From positions 3,162,001-3,226,000 of the forward strand of contig NC_079233.1 of the NCBI RefSeq assembly GCF_028502605.1: a stretch of 64,000 nt of DNA, given 5' to 3'. Below the pieces are notes generated by a model, which did no database searches, was not told the DNA's origin, and saw nothing but the letters and a program-made list of their open reading frames with translations. Positions 11,119 through 22,062 of the stretch are shown one piece after another (position 1 is the stretch's first letter; every line of letters starts with the position of its first letter). This DNA comes from Trichoderma breve (lineage: Eukaryota; Ascomycota; Sordariomycetes; Hypocreales; Hypocreaceae). Made by a program: the position numbers and the translations under genes.

Positions 11119-12837
11119 ATGACAATGAAGAGTACTCAGGAAGACGACCCCTTCTACGGTAGTGATGACGAACTTCCATCATTGGATGCGCTCCTAACGC
11201 GTGTTCCCGGCCGCATACAACAGCAGCTCTCGCAACCAAAGCCTATTTCGAAGCCCATCCCGAAAAATGTCATCTTTATTGAGTTGGAAGATGATGAGAG
11301 TAGCGTGGAGGATCAGACTACCGACAAAGAAAATTTTATCTACGACCTGAGCGATGCAGAACCCGAGAAGGCCATGCCGGCCTTGGTAAAGGGAGAAGTA
11401 CGGAAGAGATGGCAGTCGTCGTCGGAGAGGTTTGGTGATGATGATGTAGGGGGGACAGAGAGAAGGCCCTCTCGGCCTCTAGGCCAATCTACAAGCACCC
11501 AGAAATCCAAACTGCACGAGGTCGATATTCGATCGCGCATGACTCCTAAAACCAAGAACAATATACCCTCGAAAATCGAGTCGCAGGCGTCACTAAAGCA
11601 GCCTCAAGGCCCTTCGGAAACAAGCAATGGTGTCCCCAAAAACACAATCTCGAATGCCAGTGGCTCAGCATCGAGATTGCCTCAGTCACAGGCTAGCACA
11701 TCCGAACGATCTCGTTACAATGGCCAAGAGGGACCATTAACACAATATCCCGGTAGCGTATCACCAAGCCGGAGTCGAATCACAAAATCGAGTCGTCAGT
11801 CGCAGCTTCCTAAGCACCAAGAGGGCAAAGATATAGTCTGGCCATTGTCAGAGCTTCTACTTGATATCCAGGATGGGCTGGGTGCTAATACTCTGCGTTT
11901 CCCCATCATGCCCCCCAAAGAGAGCAAGCAAAAGAAGCTGGTCTCTTCCCGTAGAGAAATTCATGCTAAAGAAGCATCTCAGGAGCCAGCTATTGATACT
12001 GGTCGACTCCAGGACTCTGATAATGAATGGGATGAACCAGAAATGGATCACAAAACCAAGTCTTCTACTCGATCAACAGTTCCAAAATCGCCATCAAAAA
12101 GACAGACGAAGAAGTCGTTTGACGCCAAAAAATCTCAGCTGGCAATAGACTTCCTCCAGCAGCTCGATACTCAAATCACACACGGCAAGGTTGGAGAATT
12201 GACTCAGTCCACCGGGGGAGTCAAGATTGTGTGGAGCAATACTCTCAAGACAACCGCCGGTCGAGCAAACTGGAAGCGAGAAACTATCATCTCCAAACAT
12301 ACAGGTGACAGTGCCAAGGCGGACGTGAAGCAATATCGACATCATTCTTCCATTGAGCTTTCCGAAAAGGTCATTGACGATGAGCTGCGCTTATTGAATG
12401 TCATAGCACATGAATTCTGCCACTTGGCAAACTTCATGATCAATGGTATTACGGACAATCCTCATGGGAAAGAATTCAAAGTATGGGCAGCGAAGTGCAC
12501 CCAATTGTTTGGTTCACAAGGCATCAAAGTCACCACGAAACATTCGTACGAGATCGACTTCAAATACGTGTGGACCTGCACAGCATGTGGCTGCGAGTAT
12601 AAACGTCACTCTAAAAGCATTGATCCCAAGAGGCATCGATGCGGCGCTTGTAAGGCTTCACTTGAGCAGACGAAACCAACACCACGCCAGACGCCAACGG
12701 GTCAATTAAGCGAGTACCAATTGTTTGTCAAAGAACAAATGAAGGTTGTTAAACACGAGAATCCGAATAGCCCGCAGAAAGAAATTATGGGGATAATCGC
12801 AGAGAGATGGACCAAGGTGAAGAGCAAAGATGTATAG
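11119..12837 (+). CDS. SprT-like zinc metalloprotease with zinc ribbon and C-terminal HMG box
   Basis: A single-exon 572-residue protein. Residues 1-330 are acidic, Ser-rich and disordered, beginning with DDPFYGSDDELPSLDALL. The SprT-like domain follows (about 350-520) with the gluzincin motif HEFCH near residues 431-435 and a further histidine at NPHGKEF. A Cys4 zinc ribbon (WTCTACGCEY...RHRCGACK) and an HMG-box-like tail (YQLFVKEQMKVVK...IMGIIAERWTKV) complete it. This order matches a fungal family related to metazoan GCNA/ACRC and SPRTN, proteases of DNA-protein crosslinks; that function is inferred from the family. The protein is nuclear by expectation. An ATG two codons inside 11119 (11125) is an alternative start with little effect. 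Confidence 0.85.
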   Translation: MTMKSTQEDDPFYGSDDELPSLDALLTRVPGRIQQQLSQPKPISKPIPKNVIFIELEDDESSVEDQTTDKENFIYDLSDAEPEKAMPALVKGEVRKRWQSSSERFGDDDVGGTERRPSRPLGQSTSTQKSKLHEVDIRSRMTPKTKNNIPSKIESQASLKQPQGPSETSNGVPKNTISNASGSASRLPQSQASTSERSRYNGQEGPLTQYPGSVSPSRSRITKSSRQSQLPKHQEGKDIVWPLSELLLDIQDGLGANTLRFPIMPPKESKQKKLVSSRREIHAKEASQEPAIDTGRLQDSDNEWDEPEMDHKTKSSTRSTVPKSPSKRQTKKSFDAKKSQLAIDFLQQLDTQITHGKVGELTQSTGGVKIVWSNTLKTTAGRANWKRETIISKHTGDSAKADVKQYRHHSSIELSEKVIDDELRLLNVIAHEFCHLANFMINGITDNPHGKEFKVWAAKCTQLFGSQGIKVTTKHSYEIDFKYVWTCTACGCEYKRHSKSIDPKRHRCGACKASLEQTKPTPRQTPTGQLSEYQLFVKEQMKVVKHENPNSPQKEIMGIIAERWTKVKSKDV

Positions 12838-13157
12838 AGCAGCTATTTCGTGAATGCTGAGATACCAGCCCAATGAATAATACCCGATTTATTACGTACT
12901 TAATTAACAAATAGAACCGATTTAGATGATTATGTATATCCATCTATACCATATGAATGTTGCACCTTGCCAGTCTTTTTTCCCGCTCTTTTTGATGAAA
13001 AATAGTAACGGCGATACGTGGCATGCATGCATAAGGCACCACGCATGGGCAAAGTAGCTTGAGCTGCTTGGTTGGGCTTTCAACTCCATCTCAACCACAT
13101 TCAGACGTCCAAAGCCAAGCACACAAGAAAGCACTGCTCAAATAACCATCCAGGGCC
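12838..13157. other. Intergenic region, SprT-like 3' end to HAUS1-like promoter
   Basis: 320 bases without a gene. Terminator-side AT-rich sequence lies near 12,880-12,930 and a promoter side follows. Confidence 0.5.
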
Positions 13158-13961
13158 ATGGCTCATCGGCTAAATGAAAACTCAGCGGCCATCTTCTCGC
13201 CATCCGTCGCTCGCATCGCCGCATCCACCGCCCGAGACTGGTCTTATGTCGATGCCTGGCTTGCGTCTAAATCCCCTGCATGGAAGAACTCGCTGCCGTC
13301 CTTTGAGCGAAACCAGGACACGCTCAAGGCGCTGCTGGCCCTCGTGTCGCTAAACGAAGCAGCCGATGACCAGCGCCGCCTCCTTGCCCGGGTCGATGCC
13401 ACGGCTCTCCAGGCGCTGAGCGCCCACGACAAGGCCGAGGCGGGCATTACGGCCAATGGCATCACTCTCACCAAAGGCCATTTGCTCGATGCCATAGAGC
13501 ACAGCCTGCCAAAGGATGGCGTGAACGCTCTGGATGTTCTCACTGCCGTGGCCTCTGAAGCGGCCACCGCAAGCGCGGATCCTGATCACCTTGGCAGCCT
13601 GATGCTTCGTCTTCAGGGCACGGTATACGGGGCTGAACAGACAGCAGCCCGTGTCGATGCCTTTGACCGTCAGATTCAGAGAGAGGCCGAGGCGGCTGAG
13701 GAGCTGCTTCACACGCTGCAGAGCGAGTGCTATAAACCACCTTCTGACCTGGCAAAGCAGAACCTGGATGTGCAGCGCCGAATCAAGACCGTTTCTGCCC
13801 AACTCCCTGATCTCCATGACCGTGTCACCGCTCTTGGTGCATCCATTGCGACGCCGTATATGGCGATTGGCGATGTCATTGAGCTTGAACAGCGCTATCA
13901 AGCCTTGCTTTTTCATGTGAGGGATCTCAGCGAGCAGATTGCCGCTCTTTCACAGGAGTAG
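13158..13961 (+). CDS. Probable HAUS augmin-like complex subunit 1, coiled-coil protein
   Basis: A single exon of 267 residues with an ATG in good context (gggccATGG). The protein is Ala/Leu/Gln-rich and largely helical, with coiled-coil stretches at about 160-200 and 205-265. The N-terminal arrangement YVDAWLASK, then SFERNQDTLKALLAL, then a helical run resembles the VAAWL...YEVNPRTTEILHHL layout of HAUS1, and the length (about 270) fits. Augmin recruits gamma-tubulin to existing microtubules for branching nucleation in the spindle, and an eight-subunit complex is known in Aspergillus. I recognised this by pattern only; another coiled-coil protein is possible. The coding sequence is markedly more GC-rich at third positions than its neighbours. 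Confidence 0.6.
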   Translation: MAHRLNENSAAIFSPSVARIAASTARDWSYVDAWLASKSPAWKNSLPSFERNQDTLKALLALVSLNEAADDQRRLLARVDATALQALSAHDKAEAGITANGITLTKGHLLDAIEHSLPKDGVNALDVLTAVASEAATASADPDHLGSLMLRLQGTVYGAEQTAARVDAFDRQIQREAEAAEELLHTLQSECYKPPSDLAKQNLDVQRRIKTVSAQLPDLHDRVTALGASIATPYMAIGDVIELEQRYQALLFHVRDLSEQIAALSQE

Positions 13962-14179
13962 GTCTGGTGTGCCTCATCTCCCCCTATTATTGTGCCAACA
14001 TGTTAATGATTTTACCAGCACTCGTGATCATTGATACTGGAATCTTCGCGATAAACGCCATTAGCATCTTATAGTGGGGACAATCATGCTGCAGTCAAGG
14101 GCGTCGGCTTCAACTTCGCACAGATATAGATCGCTGTTTGCATCCACTATTTATTTCCCAGTCTTCACTACTCTGGTAT

Positions 14180-17100
14180 CTACTGATTTCGACGGTTCTT
14201 CCCCGAAACGGCACCTCCTAATCTCCCAAACTGCCTTCCAAGTCCCGACCTTTTCACTGGCGGTGAAACCACTGGTGGTGCCTGGTCTTTCAAAGGTACA
14301 GGCGGGCCAGCAGCACCTCCTCGCATACCGTCTCTATTTTTGCTCTCCGGCGATGCCTCTCCTATACGGAATTCGCTCACTCCAGCTGAAAGAGTATCCT
14401 CTATCTCAATGTTGGGTCGTTGGCTTCTTCTTGCTCTGTCCTGCACACTGCGAAATTTCTCCAAAAGCTCAACCCATCGTATGGCACCATCTTCTCGCCC
14501 CTTCAACCTATTTGGTCGGTCATAATTTGAAGAGGCCGGCGTTGCTCCCATGCTATGTCCATCACCACCAGTTAGCACTGAAGGAAAAGGAAAGGAAGAA
14601 TATTGGAGAGCTTTTATTCCTAGTTTGAGAATCCAGGATGTCGGCCAATCTTACCTTCGTGGAACAACTTGCAAGAACCCGATGGAGCTTACGCTGTTGA
14701 GTCGGTTCTTCAATGCAGCAAAGGCAGAGGACTGCGGCAGAAGCATAAGAATTCCGTACATGCACTTGTACAAGTACGGATATTTCTCAGGTTCTAGCAG
14801 TTGCAAGCGCAAATCTTGTTTTCTACAAGTTAGTGTATGTGTGGTTACGCATACTGATTTTCTTCAACGGCTCAGGCACTTACATGTGAAGACGGGCGAT
14901 TCAATTAGCTGGACTAGCTTGTCGACTTGGATCAGCATATTGACTGTCATGTCCAATTCACCACTATTCAATTATTAGCGCTATGTTATAGAGACTTCCT
15001 GTGGATAGAACTCACAAAATTTGTAATAGATGATACGCCTGTTCATAGGCTTGGGAAAGTAAACATAGGGAGAATGTCGCAACTGCATTGTAGCACCACG
15101 ACCTGAACAGAGCCACAAACAAAGTCTGACCATCCTACACGTTGTGTTAATCGAAATGCTCTCAGTTGTAAGATTTAAAGATGGAAAAGGTCGGGGGCAG
15201 GCTCATAATAGACATAGTTTTATACCTTCGTTTCAAGATTTCTCAACCGCTTGCGTACCTCCGCGAGCTGAGGTGCCGTAATCAAGTTGTTATTCAGATT
15301 TTGCACCATGATGCTAGCAAATTCTACGTCTTCCTCCTTTTCAATACAATCGGCCAACGTTCGGTATATGCGCTCTGGACTGAGGCTGATACAAAGTTGC
15401 CGGATGATGAGATTACCTCTGGTTTCGAGCAGCTTGCGATCTGTAGAAAAAAGTTGTAGCAGGTTTACCATGAAGCTGGCAAAGTAATCGTCCTCGCTGT
15501 TTCGCGAAATTTGAGACAGCAGTTGCAGGTCTCTGGTAACAACAGCATCAGAAGGATCCGAAAGAGTCTTGAGAAGGGCCGGAAAGGTGCCGTCGTTGAA
15601 GGCCAACACCTTGCGCGGCGCTTTCCTGTGCAGCATGATAAGCCAAGTTAGAGCAGCTACACGGGTAGCTTCGTGGTCATTTAGGAACAGTAGAGTAAGT
15701 GAATTAACAGCAGCGGTATAATCGAGGTTCGCTTGGATTTGTGTGGCGTCGGGTGTGGCGATCGCAGCGGAAGACATTCGACCGCTGCCTGGTGTTACGC
15801 TACGTATCTCGTTGTCTCTAGAGTTTGATATCGATACCCGACCGAGGCTGCTATTATCTTGCTTGTCTTGTGATAACGAGAGTCGGTGATTCATTGAGAC
15901 TGCCCCTTGGCTTGCGTTGACATCAGATTCATCAGACAGAGATACCACGTAGTCCATGAGACAACTGTTCACTCTGGTCGCAGCGAGACGAATTGTCTCT
16001 TTGGTGCTAGCCATTGCAGGGAGCATATGCGCAAGGATCTTGGGCGTAAAAGGCAATACTTCCTCGGGGCAAATATCGAGAAATTCAACAATCCATCTGA
16101 GCGATTCAAGGAGACAATCTTCCTCTTTAGCATTGTCAGCATCAAGTCATTAGATGGCAAGTATAGTAACCAGATGGGATGCAAAACGAACCTAGTGGAG
16201 AATCAAGCGTAGCAGTAAGGATGTCCAGTATCTCTTTATAATTGATTTCAACATCCTGACCGGGGATCCAGTCCTCTTCCATGCTATCCTCATCGTCGTC
16301 GTTCAAGGCGTCGGAATCAAGCTCGTCCCCCTCTTCCAAATTAGGGCGGCCGCCAGCGCTGTCGATGGATTCTTGTCTCTTCCGCTTCCCCCCTTCTTTG
16401 AACTTCTTGTTCTCAACTAGTCCTCTTTTCACTTGGGAGATTCTTTTGATTTCGTTTAGAAATTTGTCAAGGCAAGTTTGTGTGGCCACTCTAACGTCAA
16501 CATTTTGATCGCTGAGAAACTTGAGTATCCCACCAAGAAATTCCGGTAGGTAGGTGACCAATTCTAAGTCTGGGATCGAGTCTAGAAGTGTAATCCAACC
16601 GACAAGGAACTGTCGAGTGAAAGGATTGATGACATGGATGCGTTCTTTGAGCAGTGGGATGAAGCGCTGCAATGAGAAAGCTGTAGGAAGATTTTGCGGC
16701 TCTCCGCCAGTGCCATTATCATCGTCGAGGCTAGAGGTTTCCAAGACCGAAATGTAAGAAGCCGCTGACTCAGAGACGATGTCTTTTATGAGTCGATCCA
16801 GGAGTTCAGCTCCATTCTTGACTGACAGTTCAGAGTCCGCTCCAAGCTAAAAAGGCAGTGTTTTCGTTAACAAGCCAGTCATTTCGGACTCTTACACTCC
16901 CTCACCAGCAGACTAGGTGAATCAACAAGCATACCTTGCATAGCTGATCAAATATACTGTTGAAATAGGCCAAGATCTCTCCCTTGGCTACCTTGGCTAT
17001 ATTGTACATAGCCTCGCAGGCATAGTATCGAACTCTCGCATCCTGATCAGTGAAGCAAGCAAGTACAGGAGGCACGATATTTACAAGATAGCGAGGTAAC

Positions 17101-17587
17101 TCCTGCAGCAAGTGTCAGTGATGACACGATCGAGCGTAGAAGCCTTTACAATGTGCAAGAGGGATATGATTCAACGGAGTATGACACAGTGGAAACATGG
17201 TACAGCAGGCAAGACGAGACAACAGCAGATGTCGTTTAAAGATCGCTTGTAAGGTCGGCAATCGAGCTATGCAGAAAGTTGAACATACCGTACCGAGCGC
17301 AATCGCCGCGGCGGCCAAACCAATCAAGCCTCCATTGCGAGCATGTGGCTGATGAACAGCGTAGGCATAGTCATTACACAGCTGTTCCAGAATCTCTTCA
17401 ACGCGCTGGAACGCGCCAGAGGCAACAAGATCTCGTATTATCTTCTCAAGTCTAGCATACAACAAAGGTAAGCACATATATGTCAATGCATCAACAGCTG
17501 GGCAAGGCCTATGCCGTACTCAAGTGCCCCAACCTTGCGCTTATCGTAGAGCTTGTCATTCAGCGCTCGCTGGATGTTGGTATCCAT
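14180..17587 (-). CDS. vac14: VAC14, scaffold of the PI(3,5)P2 synthase complex
   Basis: Nine exons on the minus strand: 17520-17587, 17289-17451, 16935-17102, 16192-16846, 15226-16124, 15016-15134, 14884-14963, 14655-14814 and 14180-14552. All joins are in frame, giving 894 residues. The N terminus [21 protein letters not shown] and the HEAT-like repeats ([42 protein letters not shown]) are diagnostic. The Vac14-Fig4-binding region ([20 protein letters not shown]...[16 protein letters not shown]) is coded by exons 6-8. A Lys/Asp/Glu-rich insert sits at about residues 280-345, and the tail is basic and disordered. VAC14 scaffolds the Fab1 kinase and Fig4 phosphatase on the vacuole, controlling vacuole size and trafficking. 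Exon 8 uses an unusual acceptor (ACAAG) chosen because it restores FTYLRLQLL. Confidence 0.92.
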
Positions 17588-18225
17588 ATTTCTAAATATC
17601 TCATGCTTGGTTCGGTCGGAGAAGACGAGCAATAATCGAGGTTGCGAGCGATGACGATGGTCGATATGTAAGAGCGGGCGTTCTCTGGGACGTGTGTATG
17701 TATTGCGTACTATTTACATAAGGCACATACGCTACGAGGGGTTGCTACAGCGCGCCACTAGCATCATGTGGTTCGCAATTCAAAATATGGAATTAGGCGT
17801 ACAGCTAAGAGCACCTAAAACAAAACGACGTCAACAAATTGAAAACGATGGGTTCAATACCATATACCAGTAATAATAAGCCATTTTGTTTTGATTTTAA
17901 TTTATTATTATTATATATAAACAGCCTAGAGAGCTCCAAAATATAGTTTTATAATACGTGTGATTCAGCATGTTCTGCACGCATACATGACCTCTTTTGT
18001 TTTTTTAATTGATTTTTTTTATTTTTTTGCCCTTTATTATATATACTAAACATGGAAATCACGAGTTACATACAGAGTACACGTAAAAGCACATTATGAC
18101 TCCCAACGCATCTGAGGCCGACAGACTACCTCGACGGGTATTTTCCTCGCTTTTGGCTGATCACGAGATTGTGGGCCTCCAAAAACACCGCCTTTCGTTT
18201 TCTTCAAAAGGTCTTTTCTCTCTCT
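17588..18225. other. Intergenic region, VAC14 promoter and aconitase 3' flank
   Basis: 638 bases. The aconitase-proximal half (17,860-18,060) is AT-rich with T-tracts typical of a fungal 3' end. No coding or RNA gene is recognised. Confidence 0.5.
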
Positions 18226-20794
18226 TTAGTTCTTGGACTTCTTGGCCATGGTGTTCAAGGCGCTTCCGTTCTTGAACCACTCAATCTGGGCCTCGTTGAA
18301 GGTCTGCAGCAGCTCGACCTCAAAGGGGCTGCCCTCCTTAGGGTGGACAACCATGGTAAGGGGCTTTCCAACGGCGAGCTCGGTGCAAGGAATGTCAACC
18401 TGCAACACGCATTAGCATTCACAATTTTATTTTACGCTGGCTATCAAGGGCGGAGAGAGCTTACCTTGTCATCGGGCTTGATCTTGTCATAGTCGGCGGG
18501 GTTAGCGAAAGTCAGAGGAAGCATACCCTGCTTCTTCAAGTTGGTTTCGTGGATACGGGCAAAGCTTCGGGTGATGATGGCCAGGCCTCCCAGGTGACGA
18601 GGCTCCAAAGCAGCGTGCTCACGAGAGCTACCCTCGCCGTAGTTCCAGTCACCAATGACAACCCACTTGATACCCTTCTTCTTGTAGTCACGGGCAACAG
18701 CGGGGACGGCATCCCATTCGCCGGTGGTGAAGTTCTTGATCTTGTTGGCCTCGTCGTTGGCCTCGTTGATGGCACCAATCAACATGTTGTTGGAGATGTT
18801 GTCAAGGTGGCCACGGTACTTCAGCCAGGGTCCAGCCATGGAGATGTGATCAGTGGTGGTCTTGCCCTTGGCCTTGATCAGGATAGGGACATCCTTGGCG
18901 TCCTTACCATCCCAGGGAGTGAAGGGCTCCAGGATCTGGAGACGATCAGAGGTGGGGCTGACCTGGACGTTGACGCTAGCACGCTCCTTGGGGGGTGCCT
19001 GGTAGGTGTTGCGACCGGCGTCATAGCCCTTGACAGGGAGACCATCGCCGGTAGGAGGCTTAAGCTTAAACTCCTTGCCATCCTTGCCAACAAGCGAGTC
19101 GGTAAGGGGGTTGAAGTGCAGAGAGCCAGCAATGGAGAGAGCAACAACCAGGTCGGGAGAGGTGACGAAAGAGTGGGTGGCGGGGTTGCCGTCGTTGCGT
19201 CCAGTGAAGTTTCGGTTGTATGAGGAGAGGATGGAGTTGGCGTCACCCTTCTTCACATCCTGGCGATCCCACTGACCAATGCAAGGGCCGCAAGCATTGG
19301 CAAGGACAATGCCGCCAAACTCCTCAAAGGTCTGGAGCTGGCCATCACGCTCAATGGTAGCGCGGATCTGCTCAGAGCCAGGAGTAACAGTGAAAACAGC
19401 CTTGGACTTGAGACCGTGGTCGAGGGCGTCGCGAGCAATAGAGGCAGCGCGAGACATGTCCTCATAGGAGGAGTTGGTGCAAGAGCCGATCAAACCGACC
19501 TTGAGCTCCTCGGGCCAGTTGTTGTCCTTGACGGCCTGGCTGAACTTGGAGATGGGAGTGGCCAGATCGGGAGTGAAGGGGCCGTTGATGTGGGGCTCGA
19601 GCTCAGACAGGTTGATCTCGATAAGCTGATCATACTCGGCACCCTGGTCCTCGCGAAGTTCAGTAGCGTAAGCACGAGCGAAATCTCCGATATCCTTTCG
19701 CTTGGTAGCGGCAAGGTAATCGTACATGCGGTCGTTGAATGGGAAAAGAGAAGTAGTGGCACCAATCTCGGCACCCATGTTGCAGATGGTACCCATACCG
19801 GTGGCAGAGATGCCCTCAACACCAGGGCCGTGGTACTCAACAATGGAGCCAGTGCCACCCTTGACAGTCAGGATATCAGCGACCTTGAGGATGATGTCTA
19901 CAGGTTGCAACGTTAGTAAGGATGAAAACCAAAAAAAAAAAGCTCAGAAGTGTATCGACATACCCTTGGGCGCAGTCCAGCCAGACAGCTGACCAGTGAG
20001 CTTGACACCGAGGATCTTGGGGGCCTTCAGCTCCCAAGGCAGGTTAGCCATGACGTCGACAGCGTCAGCACCACCAACACCAATGGCGGCCATACCAAGA
20101 CCACCACCGTTGGGGGTGTGAGAGTCAGTACCAATAAGGAGACCACCGGGGAAAGCATAGTTTTCAAGGAGAATCTGGTGGATGATACCAGAGCCAGGGC
20201 GCCAGAAACCAATGTTGTACTTGGCACAAGCAGAAGACAGGAAATCGTAGACCTCCTTGTTGATACCAATGGCGCGCTCAAGATCCTTGGCGCCGCCGAC
20301 TTGGGCCTCAATCAGATGGTCACAGTGGACAGTGGTAGGGTTCGCGACAGAGTCCATGCCAGCGGACATGAACTGAAGAATGGCCATCTGGGCAGTGGCA
20401 TCCTGGCAAGCCACACGATCAGGGCGCAGCTTGAGGTAAGACTTGCCTCGCTCGAGCTCCTGGTTGTGAGGGTCGTCCAAGTGAGAGTACAGGATCTTCT
20501 CGGCAAAGGTCAAGGGTCGGTTGAGCCGGCTGCGGACAATGGAGAGGTTCTCAGACATCTTCTTGTAGTTGATGAAGTTGTTCTCCTCCCAGTTGTTCTG
20601 GCGGACCTGCACGTGGGAAAAGCGTCAGCGCGGAGCCCCGGGCAGACAGAGTCGACGAGGTATGTAGTAGAACGGCCTACCTTTCGGTCGAGAGCAGAAT
20701 CAGAGACGGTAGCCAGACGGCGAACGCTGCTGGCCGCGCCACCGACGGCGCGGCCCCGAGCAATACTGCCCAGAACCTGTCTGGAAGCAAGCAT
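18226..20794 (-). CDS. aco1: Mitochondrial aconitate hydratase (aconitase)
   Basis: Exons on the minus strand 20681-20794, 19964-20606, 18465-19897 and 18226-18399 give 787 residues. The start [19 protein letters not shown] is an Arg/Ser/Ala-rich presequence for mitochondrial import, and its ATG has the context GGCCACC. The [4Fe-4S] ligands are visible as Cys392 (GSCTNSS), Cys455 and Cys458 (ANACGPC), with the spacing seen in yeast Aco1. The swivelling C-terminal domain includes [13 protein letters not shown]. It isomerises citrate to isocitrate in the TCA cycle; the fungal enzyme also shares in lysine synthesis and mtDNA maintenance, known from yeast. Codon use is strongly biased towards C-ending codons, fitting high expression. 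The call is firm. Confidence 0.97.
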
Positions 20795-22062
20795 GGTGGC
20801 CAATTGAGCGAGGGTCTACAGACTGCAGTCAATTGGAGAAATCAGTCAACATCAGAACGAAGAAAAAGGCCTTGGAGGGGGGGGGTTGTTATAAAGCGAC
20901 GAGAGTGGAGAGTTGGTTTTGCCTGGGTGGGGGAGAGGTGTTTTTCGGCTGCTTCTGGGGCCAGTCGCCGTCCTCAGAGAGGTAAAAGATGGAGCCCCAC
21001 GGCCGGGATAGCAGGATATGACAGAATGTGCGGCTTAGAGCTGGCATGGCCCTAGGCAATCTGGCCACTCACAGGCTGTCTAAACATAATCCCTTGGCCC
21101 GCGTCGTCGCTTGTGCCGAGCTAGACCTCCCCTCCTCCAGCCGAGAGCTCAGGTTGTAATTTTTTTTTTCTCTCCCTCTCATTTAGCCTCCTGCTCAGTA
21201 CGGGCTGCCCCGTATTTTCTCGGGCGCTTTGACGTTACAGCGTAACAGGGCGAACCTTGCTGATCTGTACGGGGAGGCATGAAGCAATAAATACGGAGTG
21301 CGGAGTATCTTATGATAGTGTTATAAAGTTGAGGATATCCCATGCTAGGAGGCATGTAAGTCGTAGTACAAAAGACAGCAACCACTGGATACCATGGTGA
21401 ATGTTTTTGCGTACGGAATAGAGCCTGACGTATTGCAATTATCATCATCCATCCCAAAGCTGCGCGTTTTCAGTGTGCCCTCCATGTTGAAGCGCTAATT
21501 TGCAAGTGTGCAAGCACATCATTACAACATGCATCAGATGCCACCTCCCCCGGCCTGCTGAATATGCGCAGTGTGGTAAGCATGTGACGTCGCAGAATAT
21601 ACTCGTGCCAGCGCCATCGAGTGGCTAGGAATCGGCCGTCCCTGAATCGTCTCCTCGAGGTTCATTACAGCAAGGCAAGGCTAGAGCGGCAATTGCCGTG
21701 CAGTCAAAATACTCCGTGTTCGCAGCGTGTTCGCAGGCAGGATAATGAAGTAGCCGTGTCTTGCCTCGGCATGGAGCAGCCGAATCATCGGTCGCCGCTC
21801 CAGAGGCTCGCTTTTGCGAAGCTCTCGGCCATACTACTCGGAGCCCGACGTGGCGTTAGACGGAGCTCCGTTGCTAGTGCCGCAGCAACGGAGATGTTCT
21901 CGTACACAATCTGGCCCGTGCCTTGAACTGATGTTAGTCTGCCCAGTACTCCGTAGAGCTATCACTTCTAGTGCTATCGCAAAATTTGATATTCGCTTAT
22001 GGTAGACTATATCTCGGTGGTAGTATTTGATTGAATCGAAATCTAGCTGAATCTAGTCTAGT
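20795..22062. other. Aconitase promoter and RAD54 3' flank
   Basis: 1,268 bases without a supported gene. The first 400 bases are the aconitase promoter and 5' UTR (pyrimidine-rich in the gene's sense). Between 21,290 and 21,960 the motif CTCCGTA or its complement recurs in short palindromic settings. A 101-codon open frame at 21,621-21,926 has no recognisable domain. Confidence 0.55.
20889..20896 (-). promoter_or_regulatory. TATA-like element of the aconitase promoter
   Basis: The minus strand reads CTTTATAA about 100 bases upstream of the aconitase ATG. A C-tract and a pyrimidine-rich stretch follow, an arrangement common at highly expressed fungal genes. No transcription start can be mapped from sequence alone. 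Confidence 0.4.

Noticed and set aside
14074..14978. Plus-strand frames across the VAC14 3' exons
   Set aside because: The minus-strand VAC14 exons explain this region fully.
18549..20807. Long open frames on the plus strand opposite aconitase (up to 285 codons)
   Set aside because: They are antisense shadows created by the biased codon use of the aconitase gene and have no domain of their own.
21621..21926. 101-codon plus-strand frame in the RAD54-aconitase gap
   Set aside because: No start context, domain, splice structure or codon bias supports it.
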